DNA of 64,000 bases, from NCBI RefSeq assembly GCF_009931655.1, contig NZ_CP047984.1:2559001-2623000 (forward strand), in the 5' to 3' direction. The translations under genes were made by a program, and so were the position numbers. Origin of the DNA: Pontibacter russatus (GTDB lineage Bacteria; Bacteroidota; Bacteroidia; Cytophagales; Hymenobacteraceae). Within the stretch, counting starts at the first letter, position 1. Each line of letters starts with the position of its first letter. Below the pieces are notes generated by a model that was not told the origin of the DNA, did not search any database, and worked only from the letters and a program-made list of their open reading frames with translations. This document shows, in pieces, positions 56,713 through 64,000 of the stretch.

Positions 56713-57024
56713 TTATCTTATTGTCATGCGCCTATATAACTTGACAGCATCAGGCTTTAAACTTACAGGCTTACCTTTTTTCAAAGTTTTTCCAATGAGT
56801 GTCTCTATTGTTTTAATACTTCGCTCTGAGCATTGTATCTCTCCTTCAATCCAATTATCCCAGCCAAATAAGACCTCTTCTCCTTCTTTTTCAAGGATGA
56901 TAAAGTCAAAGTCAACTCGTGCGTCGAAACCATCATATCTATAAGCCTCTCCCCAATTATCAGACTTCAGTAGACTGATGATTTTGTTCCACAGAAGTGT
57001 TTCAACATTTGTTACTGTTACCAT
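56713..57024 (-). CDS. Hypothetical protein, low GC
   Basis: 103 aa from ATG 57024 (a TTG five codons earlier is less likely). No signal or membrane segment; mixed alpha/beta composition (VETLLWNKIISLLKSDNWGE, ARVDFDFIILEKEGEEVLFG, EIQCSERSIKTIETLIGKTL). A pattern with Trp near the start and a conserved FGWDNW is seen, but the family is not recognised; it could be an immunity-type or orphan single-domain protein. Base composition is clearly A/T-richer than both neighbours, hinting at recent transfer. Confidence 0.65.
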   Translation of the reverse strand: MVTVTNVETLLWNKIISLLKSDNWGEAYRYDGFDARVDFDFIILEKEGEEVLFGWDNWIEGEIQCSERSIKTIETLIGKTLKKGKPVSLKPDAVKLYRRMTIR

Positions 57025-57074
57025 TACAATTTCGCCCAATTAACCGCTTCCTATAGAATATGTATATGCCTTTC

Positions 57075-58058
57075 TCACAGCGCCAGCACCTGCTGCCAGA
57101 TGTGCTCATTCACCGGGATGCCCCCTTCTGCATTGCGGCGGCGCGTGGCTAAAGAACTCTCTCCAGGGTACCGGATCTCACCTTCCCCATCCAGCAGTCC
57201 GCTGCTTTTGGTGTATTGGATAATACGCCCGCTGATGCTCTCGTCTATATGGTTGGCGTTGATGCACAGGAAAAGCTGCGACACCCCGGCCTCGCTTCCG
57301 GTTACCGTGATTTCGCCTGTCGTGCGCCCGTCGCTGAGCGAGGCCACCAGCACATCCAGCACCAGCGACAGCCCGGAGCCCTTCCAGAAACCAATCGGCA
57401 GCGTTCGCTTCGTCTTTCTGATCTGGGTTGGATCGATGGTCAGCTGCCCGTGCTCATCGTAGCCGCCAGCCACCGGCAGCTCTTTCCCCTTCAGCTCATA
57501 CTCCTGCAGCTTGCCATACGAGAACTGCGACATGGCCATATCCAATACGATATGGCCTTCCTTTCGCGGAATGGCGATCACCAGCGGGTTGTTGCCCAGG
57601 CGCGGATCGGTACCGCCCCAGGGAGGCATGTTGGCGATGGTGTTGGTGGAGCATATACCGATACAACCGGCGTCTGCGGCCTGCCAGCCGTACGTGCCGG
57701 CCCGCATCCAGTGGTTGGTGTTCCGGACAGCCACACAGCCCATGCCATTTTCCTTGGCCAGCGCAATGGCGCGTTCCATGGCTTTGGTGGCCGTATACAT
57801 ACCGGGGGCCAGGTGGCCGTCCCACTGCTCCGTCACGCCGTTTTGCGCCACCCTCTCAGGCTCCGCGTCTACCGCAATCAGCCCGTCCCGCACCATCTGC
57901 ACAAACACCGGAAAACGGTTCAGGCCATGCGAGTACACGCCGTCCCTGCTGTTCTCGGCAAATATGCGGGCGCACAGGGCCGCTTTTTCCGCTGCAAAAT
58001 TCAGTTTCAAAAGCACGCGCTCGAACTGCGCCTGCAACTCCTCAAAAGATACTTTCAT
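57075..58058 (-). CDS. yiaK: YiaK-like 3-dehydro-L-gulonate 2-dehydrogenase (Ldh2 family)
   Basis: NAD(P)H-dependent oxidoreductase of the malate/L-sulfolactate-type family, 327 aa. Strong resemblance to YiaK: CVAVRNTNHWMRAGTYGWQA (catalytic His in NTNHW), GICSTNTIANMPPWGGTDPR, NNPLVIAIPRKEGHIVLDMA, FSYGKLQEYELKGKELPV and PIGFWKGSGLSLVLDVL. YiaK reduces 2,3-diketo-L-gulonate in ascorbate/diketogulonate use; the other genes of that pathway are not nearby, so the exact substrate is a family-based guess. Confidence 0.85.
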   Translation of the reverse strand: MKVSFEELQAQFERVLLKLNFAAEKAALCARIFAENSRDGVYSHGLNRFPVFVQMVRDGLIAVDAEPERVAQNGVTEQWDGHLAPGMYTATKAMERAIALAKENGMGCVAVRNTNHWMRAGTYGWQAADAGCIGICSTNTIANMPPWGGTDPRLGNNPLVIAIPRKEGHIVLDMAMSQFSYGKLQEYELKGKELPVAGGYDEHGQLTIDPTQIRKTKRTLPIGFWKGSGLSLVLDVLVASLSDGRTTGEITVTGSEAGVSQLFLCINANHIDESISGRIIQYTKSSGLLDGEGEIRYPGESSLATRRRNAEGGIPVNEHIWQQVLAL

Positions 58059-58238
58059 TTCCTGCTGTATAAAGTCTCTGAAAGTTTAACGGCAGTTGCC
58101 GGATGAAGGATAGCTGAGAGACATGCGCCGCTGTTGCGTGTTCTCACCAACAGCCTGATGGTCAAAAGACACAACAAGGGCAGTCAGGCGAATGTCATAT
58201 ATACCCTATATAGCCAAGCCTGCTATATATAACCGGCG

Positions 58239-59684
58239 CTACAGCTCCTTGCGCAGGCGCGCCACCGGAATGTTCAGCTGTTCGCGGTATTTGGCTACCG
58301 TACGGCGGGCAATGTTGTAGCCTTTGTCGTTCAGCATCTTCTCTATTTTCTCGTCGGAGAGCGGCTTGCGCTTGTTCTCGTTGTCGATGATCTCCTTGAG
58401 GATGTGCTTCACCTCACGGCTGCTGGCGTCTTCGCCGGAGTCGGTGGCGATGCCTTCGGAGAAGAAATACTTGAGCGGGTATATACCGAACTCGGTCTGC
58501 ACGGCCTTGCTGTTGGCCACGCGGCTCACGGTGGATATGTCCATGCCGATCTCCTCGGCAATGTCCTTCAGGATCATCGGGCGCAGCTCGCTCTCATCGC
58601 CCTCCAGGAAAAAGTCGTGTTGGTATTTGATGATAGCCTCCATGGTGCGCAGCAGCGTGTTCTGGCGCTGCCTGATGGCATCGATAAACCACTTGGCCGC
58701 GTCCAGCTTCTGCTTCACAAACGTCACCGTCTCCTTCAGTTTCTTGTCCTTCTTGTCTGATTTGTCGTAGGCGTCGAACATCTCGGCGTAAGAGCGGCTG
58801 ATGCGCAGGTCCGGCGCGTTGCGCGAGTTAAGCGAGAGCTGCAGTTGCCCGTTGTCGTTGGTGAGGATAAAGTCAGGGATGATGTACTGCACCCGCATCA
58901 TGCCGGCACCGGCGCCACCCGGCTTTGGGTTCAGCCTGATGATCAGGTCCACGGCCTTCTTCAGCTCGTCTTCCGTGATGTTGAACTTGCTCTGTATCTT
59001 CTGGTAATGCTTCTTCGAGAACTCATCGAAGGCCTCGTGGATGATGCGCTCGGCCAGCAGCGTGGTGGGGTCCTGCTCGCGGCGGGCCAGCTGCAGCAGC
59101 AGGCACTCGGGCAAATCGCGGGCGGCGATGCCGGCGGGGTCGAAGGTCTGGATCATGCGCAGCACCTGCTCCACCTCCTCCTCCGTCGTTTCGATGTTCT
59201 GCGAGAAAGCCAGGTCGTTGACGATGGCGTAGAGGTCGCGGCGGATATAGCCGTCGTGGTCGATGCTGCCGATCAGCTGCATGCCGATGTTATACTGCTT
59301 GTCGTCGAGGTCGAGGAAGCCGAGCTGGTCCATCAGCGAGTCGGTGAGCGAGGAAGTCATGGCGATTGGCATCTCCCGGTCTTCCTCATCGCCGCCGCGG
59401 TCGCCCTGCATCTTGTAGCCGCTTATCTCGTCGTCGTTCAGGTAGTCGTTGATGTCTACATCCTCGTTCTTGCCGTATTCGTCCTCGCCGTAGTCCTCGT
59501 CCTGCGACTCGTTGAAGTCCTCGGCAGGCTCTTCCCGCCCCTCTTCCAGGGCCGGGTTTATCTCCATTTCCTCTTTTATGCGCGCCTCCAGCTCCACAGT
59601 AGGTATCTGCAGCAGCTTGATAAATTGTATCTGCTGCGGCGATAACTTCTGGGACAAAAGTTGTCTTAAATCGAGTCGCTGCAT
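58239..59684 (-). CDS. rpoN: RNA polymerase sigma-54 factor
   Basis: Alternative sigma factor that needs enhancer-binding ATPases. 481 aa. Region I is QLLSQKLSPQQIQFIKLLQI (residues 8-27), followed by a long acidic region II (NESQDEDYGEDEYGKNEDVD...), core-binding and HTH domains, and the RpoN box ARRTVAKYREQ (about 462-472) near the C-terminus. Length is normal. It is monocistronic and starts 37 nt downstream of a good sigma-A-type promoter, divergent from asnS across a 186-bp inverted-repeat element. Confidence 0.96.
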   Translation of the reverse strand: MQRLDLRQLLSQKLSPQQIQFIKLLQIPTVELEARIKEEMEINPALEEGREEPAEDFNESQDEDYGEDEYGKNEDVDINDYLNDDEISGYKMQGDRGGDEEDREMPIAMTSSLTDSLMDQLGFLDLDDKQYNIGMQLIGSIDHDGYIRRDLYAIVNDLAFSQNIETTEEEVEQVLRMIQTFDPAGIAARDLPECLLLQLARREQDPTTLLAERIIHEAFDEFSKKHYQKIQSKFNITEDELKKAVDLIIRLNPKPGGAGAGMMRVQYIIPDFILTNDNGQLQLSLNSRNAPDLRISRSYAEMFDAYDKSDKKDKKLKETVTFVKQKLDAAKWFIDAIRQRQNTLLRTMEAIIKYQHDFFLEGDESELRPMILKDIAEEIGMDISTVSRVANSKAVQTEFGIYPLKYFFSEGIATDSGEDASSREVKHILKEIIDNENKRKPLSDEKIEKMLNDKGYNIARRTVAKYREQLNIPVARLRKEL

Positions 59685-59721
59685 AGGTTTTAAAGAAAAG
59701 AAGTGCCCGTAGGTACACCTC

Positions 59722-59757
59722 CAAATTTAGGATAATTTTACTTGCATTTACAAAAAA
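59722..59757 (-). promoter_or_regulatory. Promoter of rpoN
   Basis: On the minus strand TTTTTTG (59757-59751), 21-nt spacer, TAAATTTG (59729-59722), 37 nt before the ATG. Confidence 0.7.
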
Positions 59758-59803
59758 GGTTAAAATATCGTTACTTTGGGAGGTTTTCGGAAAGACGCGT
59801 ATT

Positions 59804-59989
59804 GCGTATCACGACACACGTATCACGTATCAAGAAAAAAGAGCCTCAGACAAAGGGGAAAGACTTCGGAAGTATTATAGAAAGTATATAACCGCTTCAT
59901 CCGGATCTCTGCTTATATGTCATACGTCGAACCAACTCCGACTTTAGCTTTGAGAAGTCGTGATACGTGATACGTGCGTCGTGATACGC
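59804..59989. mobile_element. MITE-like 186-bp element with 32-bp inverted ends
   Basis: Ends GCGTATCACGAC... (59804-59835) and its inverted copy (59958-59989) agree at 30 of 32 positions; each end itself repeats the word CGTATCACG. The 122-bp centre has no ORF. Lacking a transposase, it resembles a non-autonomous element or a large palindromic repeat. It ends 17 bases before the asnS start and may supply its leader or promoter. Confidence 0.55.
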
Positions 59990-60006
59990 ACATAACAACC
60001 TTACAC

Positions 60007-61446
60007 ATGCAACGCATAAAAGTAAAAGACCTGCTGACAGGCGCCGAGGCGGGCAAAGAAGTACTGCTGAAAGGCTGGGTGCGCACCAAGCGCGGCAACA
60101 AGTTCGTGAGCTTTATCGCCGTGAACGACGGCTCCACGATAAACAACCTGCAGGTGGTGGCCGAAGCGGAGAAGTTCAGCGAGGAAGCGCTGAAAGACGT
60201 GACGACCGGCGCGGCCATTGCCGTGACCGGCGAGCTGGTGGCCTCGCAGGGCAAGGGGCAGGCCTATGAGGTGCAGGCTACCCGCATTGAGGTGCTGGGC
60301 AAGGCCGACCCGGAGACCTACCCACTGCAGAAGAAGGCGCACTCGCTCGAGTTCCTGCGCGAGATCGCCCACCTGCGCTTCCGCACCAACACCTTCGGGG
60401 CTGTATTCAGAGTCCGTAACGCCCTGGCTTTTGCCGTACACCGGTTCTTCAACGAGAAGGGCTTCGTCTATATGCACACGCCTATCGTGACCGCCTCCGA
60501 CGCGGAGGGTGCCGGGGAGATGTTCCGGGTAACCACGCTGGACCCCATCAACCCGCCACTGACTGAGAGCGGAGCGGTAAACTACGCGGAGGATTTCTTC
60601 GGCAAGGCCACCAACCTGACGGTGTCGGGGCAGTTGGAGGGCGAGCTGGCAGCCATGGCCTTCAGCGACATCTATACCTTCGGCCCCACGTTCCGGGCGG
60701 AGAACTCCAACACCACGCGCCACCTCGCCGAGTTCTGGATGATTGAGCCGGAGATGGCGTTCTACGACCTGAAGATGACCGCCGACCTGGCCGAGGAGTT
60801 TATCAAGTACATCATCCGCTACGCGCTGGAGCACAACCGCGAGGACATCGAGTTTCTGGGCCAGCGCCTGGCGGAGGAAGACAAAGCCAAGCCGCAGCAC
60901 GAGCGCCAGGAGATGACGCTGCTGGAGAAACTGGAGTTTGTGGTGAACAACAGTTTTGAGCGCATCACTTACACCGAGGCCATCGACATCCTGCTGAACT
61001 CGAACCACTACAAGAAAAAGAAGTTCCAGTACGACGTGAGTTGGGGGGTAGACCTGCAGAGCGAGCACGAGCGCTACCTGGTGGAGAAGCACTTTAAAAA
61101 GCCGGTGGTCGTGACGGATTACCCGAAGGACATCAAGGCGTTTTATATGCGCCTGAACGACGATGGCAAAACCGTGGCCGCCATGGACATCCTGGCGCCG
61201 GGCATCGGCGAGATTGTGGGCGGCTCGCAGCGCGAGGAGCGCCTGGACCTGCTGGTGGAGCGCATGAAAGGCGTGGGCATACACGAAGAAGAACTTTGGT
61301 GGTACCTGGATACCCGCCGCTTCGGGGGCTGCCCGCACGCGGGCTTCGGCCTCGGCTTCGAGCGCATGGTACAGTTCGTGACCGGCATGGGCAACATCCG
61401 CGACGTGATTCCTTTCCCGCGCACGCCGCAGAACGCAGAGTTTTAG
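60007..61446 (+). CDS. asnS: Asparagine--tRNA ligase
   Basis: Class IIb aminoacyl-tRNA synthetase. 479 aa from ATG 60007 ([12 protein letters not shown]); the frame continues upstream into the repeat element without similarity. N-terminal OB anticodon-binding domain (about 17-100), then the catalytic core: motif 2 [20 protein letters not shown] (about 231-250), and motif 3 [15 protein letters not shown] (about 447-461). The long insertion between them is typical of bacterial AsnRS. Ends before a terminator. Confidence 0.97.
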   Translation: MQRIKVKDLLTGAEAGKEVLLKGWVRTKRGNKFVSFIAVNDGSTINNLQVVAEAEKFSEEALKDVTTGAAIAVTGELVASQGKGQAYEVQATRIEVLGKADPETYPLQKKAHSLEFLREIAHLRFRTNTFGAVFRVRNALAFAVHRFFNEKGFVYMHTPIVTASDAEGAGEMFRVTTLDPINPPLTESGAVNYAEDFFGKATNLTVSGQLEGELAAMAFSDIYTFGPTFRAENSNTTRHLAEFWMIEPEMAFYDLKMTADLAEEFIKYIIRYALEHNREDIEFLGQRLAEEDKAKPQHERQEMTLLEKLEFVVNNSFERITYTEAIDILLNSNHYKKKKFQYDVSWGVDLQSEHERYLVEKHFKKPVVVTDYPKDIKAFYMRLNDDGKTVAAMDILAPGIGEIVGGSQREERLDLLVERMKGVGIHEEELWWYLDTRRFGGCPHAGFGLGFERMVQFVTGMGNIRDVIPFPRTPQNAEF

Positions 61447-61479
61447 GCGGCTGCCTCTATATAAACTGGTTATATATAA

Positions 61480-61513
61480 AAAGAAGCCCGGTCCTATATG
61501 GCCGGGCTTCTTT
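61480..61513 (+). terminator. Terminator of asnS
   Basis: Perfect 12-bp stem AAAGAAGCCCGG with its complement (61480-61491 with 61502-61513), 10-nt loop containing CCTATATGG. Confidence 0.8.
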
Positions 61514-61610
61514 GTGCAAGCCTTCGCCTCCCGGCATTCAATGGCTCAGCGAAGTGTTTATGTATAACAGGACACAGCAAACGAAAGCTGCCTATATATA
61601 ACCCATATAT

Positions 61611-61639
61611 AAAAAGGGAGCCACTTGGCCCCCTTTTTT
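61611..61639. terminator. Second terminator, facing asd
   Basis: AAAAAGGG / CCCTTTTT arms (61611-61618 with 61631-61638) with an inner GCC/GGC pair; A-run and T-run on either side allow bidirectional use. Confidence 0.7.
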
Positions 61640-61706
61640 GCTTCCAGACTTTCCAGGTCCGGAAATGTTGTTTATATAGCTACGTGTGCCGTAAAAGGCA
61701 GGAAAC

Positions 61707-62696
61707 CTACACCAGCTCGTGCTTCATCAGGTACTCCGCAATCTGGACGGCGTTGGTGGCCGCGCCCTTGCGCAGGTTGTCGGCCACAATCCACATGTTC
61801 ACGGTGCGGGGCTGTGTTTCGTCGAGGCGCACGCGGCCTACCAGCACCTCGTCTTTGCCGTGTGCGTCCTTCGGCATCGGGTACTGCAGGTTCTTCACGT
61901 CGTCCACCACTTTCACCCCCTCTGTCTCGTTCAGGATGCGGTAGATATCGTCCAAAGAAAAATCTTTTTCAAACTCCACGTTCACCGACTCCGAGTGGCC
62001 ACCCATCACCGGGATGCGCACTGCCGTGGCCGTTACGCGAATCGAGTCGTCGCCCATGATCTTCTTTGTCTCGAGGATCATTTTCATCTCCTCCTTGGTA
62101 TAGCCGTTGTCCTGGAACACGTCGATGTGCGGCAGCACGTTCAGGTCTATCGTGTAAGGGTAAGCCTTCTCTCCGTCTTTGCCGTTGCGCTCGTTCATGA
62201 GTTGGTCCACGGCTTTTTTGCCCGTGCCCGTCACCGACTGGTAGGTGCTCACCACGATGCGCTTCGCCTGCAGTTCCTCGTGCAGCTTGTTCAGCGCCAC
62301 CACCATCTGGATGGTCGAGCAGTTCGGGTTTGCGATGATCTTGTCTTCCGGCGTCAGCTCGTCAGCGTTGATCTCGGGCACCACCAGCTTCTTGGATGGG
62401 TCCATGCGCCAGGCCGAGGAGTTGTCTACCACCGTGATGCCTGCCGCGGCAAACTTAGGGGCCCACTCCGTGGAGGTGCCGCCGCCCGCTGAGAAAATCG
62501 CAATCTGCGGGGCGGCCGCAATCGCGTCCTGCATCCCGATAACCTTTATCTGTTTACCCTTAAACTCCATCTGTTTCCCAACAGACTTCTCTGAAGCAAC
62601 CAACAACAGCTCATCCACCGGAAAATTACGTTCTTCCAGCACTTTCAAAATTTCGCCGCCAACCAATCCTGTGGCGCCTACAACTGCTACTTTCAT
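61707..62696 (-). CDS. asd: Aspartate-semialdehyde dehydrogenase
   Basis: Reduces aspartyl-phosphate for the lysine, threonine and methionine pathways. 329 aa from ATG 62696 (MKVAVVGATGLVGGEIL); upstream in-frame sequence is not conserved. NADP loop VGATGLVG (6-13), the active Cys in IIANPNCSTIQMVVAL (about 126-141), and the substrate-binding RVPVMGGHSESVNVE-type segment (RIPVMGGHSESV) are present. Length matches the bacterial family (about 330-340). Its upstream 397-bp gap faces the divergent deacetylase gene. Confidence 0.96.
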   Translation of the reverse strand: MKVAVVGATGLVGGEILKVLEERNFPVDELLLVASEKSVGKQMEFKGKQIKVIGMQDAIAAAPQIAIFSAGGGTSTEWAPKFAAAGITVVDNSSAWRMDPSKKLVVPEINADELTPEDKIIANPNCSTIQMVVALNKLHEELQAKRIVVSTYQSVTGTGKKAVDQLMNERNGKDGEKAYPYTIDLNVLPHIDVFQDNGYTKEEMKMILETKKIMGDDSIRVTATAVRIPVMGGHSESVNVEFEKDFSLDDIYRILNETEGVKVVDDVKNLQYPMPKDAHGKDEVLVGRVRLDETQPRTVNMWIVADNLRKGAATNAVQIAEYLMKHELV

Positions 62697-63093
62697 TGTT
62701 TTTAGGTATATAGATAAATAATTAGTGTGCCGATTCTCAAACCGCCGAAACGGCCGCTGGCTTATATAGCGCATCGTCTCGGCAGCTATATGCCCGCACG
62801 CAGCCCGCTACCGTATCAAGCGTTCTCCTGCTTCGTAAGTTCCGGAAGCAATGCGTGCAGCCACCCTGCAAGTTGCTGTGAAGCAGCCTGAAGAATGCGA
62901 AATATCCGCAAAGTAACGAAGTTTTGTTCAGAAGAATGCAATAGAAACGAACATTGCCTGCAAAATCTATAATATCGCCCTCCTGCTGGCTGCAGCGAAC
63001 ACTAAGCACTCAATAATTTTAACAACTAAATTTTGCATTTTGAAGTTAACAGGCTATTACTGCACAGGTTTACCTATATATAAATATGGCACT
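62697..63093. other. Divergent intergenic region asd / deacetylase
   Basis: 397 bases, AT-rich from 62890 to 63050. A near -7 box TAAATTTTG (63026-63034, one T too many) precedes the deacetylase gene. No further gene or repeat recognised. Confidence 0.4.
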
Positions 63094-64000
63094 ATGGAGA
63101 AATTTCCACTGCTGCTCCTGCTTGGCATCTTCCTGCTGGCGACTGCCGGCACTTTTGCCCAACGCGTAAAGCCAAAAACCCCGACGGCAGTGCCGCCAGG
63201 GCAGACGTATGCCGAAAAGCTGGGCTGGAAAAAAGGCGACCGGGTCGTGATTCTGCACATCGACGATGCGGGCATGTCTTATGACTCCAACCTCGGCACC
63301 ATTCGCGCGCTGGAAGAGGGCGTGGCGAACTCTGTCAGTGTGATGATGCCCTGCCCCTGGGTGCCGGGCTTCGTGCGCTACCTGAAGGAGCACCCTTCCG
63401 TAGACGCCGGTTTGCACCTGACGCTCACCTCTGAGTGGCGCGACTACCGCTGGGGGCCGCTGGTCGGGAAGCCTGCCGCCCCGGGCCTGGTGGACCTGGA
63501 GGGGGCTTTGTGGCCGTCGGTGGGGCAGGTGGTGGAAAGCGCCTCGGCTGATGAAGTGGAAAAGGAGATTCGGGCGCAACTGGAGCGGGCACGCGCAATG
63601 GGCTTTGAGCCGACGCACCTCGACTCGCACATGGGCACACTTTTCGCCACGCCGGAATTTATGGAGCGCTATATAAAAGTGGGGGTGGAAGAAAAAATAC
63701 CGGTCATGTTTCCGGGAGGGCACAACAGCTTCCTGGCGGAGCAATACAAGGAAGAACACAAGGCCCAACTGATACGCGAAGGAAAATATATGGAAGGGCA
63801 GGCCGTGCCAACTCCGCCCATCCTGGCCCAGACGCAGCCCGTGGGCCAGCAGATATGGAATGCCGGATTGCCGGTGCTCGACGATCTGCACAACACTTCC
63901 TACGGCTGGAAGCTGCCCGCCGGAACGCCCGCCACCCCCGAAAACCTGCGGCAGATGAAGACGGAGAAGTATATAGACGCGCTGCGGAACATGAAGCCGG
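63094..64000 (+). CDS. ChbG/HpnK-family carbohydrate deacetylase (3' truncated by window edge)
   Basis: Starts at ATG 63094 and stays open to the right edge (302 residues seen). Signal peptide MEKFPLLLLLGIFLLATAGT FAQ (split here), so it is periplasmic or secreted. The metal and active-site motifs of the YdjC/ChbG family are visible: ILHIDDAGMSYDSN (Asp-Asp, about 53-66), GLHLTLTSEWRDYRW (about 107-121, His) and THLDSHMGTLFATPEF (about 172-187). Known members deacetylate chitooligosaccharides or hopanoid sugars; the substrate here is unknown. An in-frame alternative start at 63086 is not in frame, so 63094 is preferred. Confidence 0.88.
   Translation, partial: MEKFPLLLLLGIFLLATAGTFAQRVKPKTPTAVPPGQTYAEKLGWKKGDRVVILHIDDAGMSYDSNLGTIRALEEGVANSVSVMMPCPWVPGFVRYLKEHPSVDAGLHLTLTSEWRDYRWGPLVGKPAAPGLVDLEGALWPSVGQVVESASADEVEKEIRAQLERARAMGFEPTHLDSHMGTLFATPEFMERYIKVGVEEKIPVMFPGGHNSFLAEQYKEEHKAQLIREGKYMEGQAVPTPPILAQTQPVGQQIWNAGLPVLDDLHNTSYGWKLPAGTPATPENLRQMKTEKYIDALRNMKP

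Larger units (their letters stand above)
59685..60006. other. rpoN / asnS divergent region
   Basis: 322 bases that hold the rpoN promoter and the inverted-repeat element; nothing else was recognised. Confidence 0.5.

Overview
The window reads as chromosomal DNA of a fairly GC-rich member of the Bacteroidota, most likely family Hymenobacteraceae (Pontibacter or a close relative). Reasons: two large secreted proteins end in type IX secretion (por) sorting domains; several promoters carry the Bacteroidota -7 box TAnnTTTG, with hardly any Shine-Dalgarno sites; many house-keeping proteins have Cytophagales-like sequences; and TATATA runs are strikingly frequent in and between genes. The genus is inferred, not proven.

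Layout. 0-10 kb: 3' part of polA, an SGNH lipoprotein behind a FadL-type porin, a thioredoxin-reductase-like flavoprotein, cyanophycinase, a sterol-desaturase-like membrane oxygenase, a cluster of three 54-residue exported peptides, an outer-membrane protein and ArfB. 10-26 kb: a site-2-protease/CBS membrane protein, a BlaI-type repressor with an M56 membrane peptidase (two palindromic operators in front), a secreted matrixin-like T9SS protein, hemB, a low-GC methionine aminopeptidase, a TRIC-type channel, a TonB-domain protein, a Gfo/Idh/MocA oxidoreductase and a subtilase with T9SS tail. 26-33.5 kb: a GroES-like protein coupled to a lipoprotein, homogentisate dioxygenase, an S41 protease, ruvX-def, a glycosylasparaginase and cutC.

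33.5-36 kb is the clearest accessory island: low-GC genes, all on the minus strand (a membrane-anchored unknown, higB-higA, and a rifampin ADP-ribosyltransferase fused to a TPR-like N-terminus), separated by hairpins that resemble integron attC sites but with no integrase in view. 36-49 kb: a zinc phospholipase C-like protein, a FemAB/GNAT-type protein, two candidate micro-ORFs (39 and 31 aa), ettA, a DUF349 protein, a DUF2795 protein, an orphan ABC ATPase next to an inverted-repeat element, ispD, queA, an ABC permease, a LOG-family protein and two DUF202 proteins. 49-64 kb: uvrA, two DUF4142 lipoproteins, an outer-membrane-like protein, a PaaG-like hydratase, a PAP2-like membrane protein, a YiaK-like dehydrogenase, rpoN, asnS (with a 186-bp inverted-repeat element between them), asd, and the start of a ChbG/HpnK-type deacetylase cut by the right edge.

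Most genes are single transcription units. Convincing operons are fadL-SGNH, blaI-M56 (4-bp overlap), lipoprotein-groES-like (1-bp gap), ruvX-def (4-bp overlap), glycosylasparaginase-cutC and higBA. Convergent pairs are separated by long, often perfect, hairpin terminators whose bases or centres contain TATATA. No tRNA, rRNA, CRISPR array, transposase or integrase was found.
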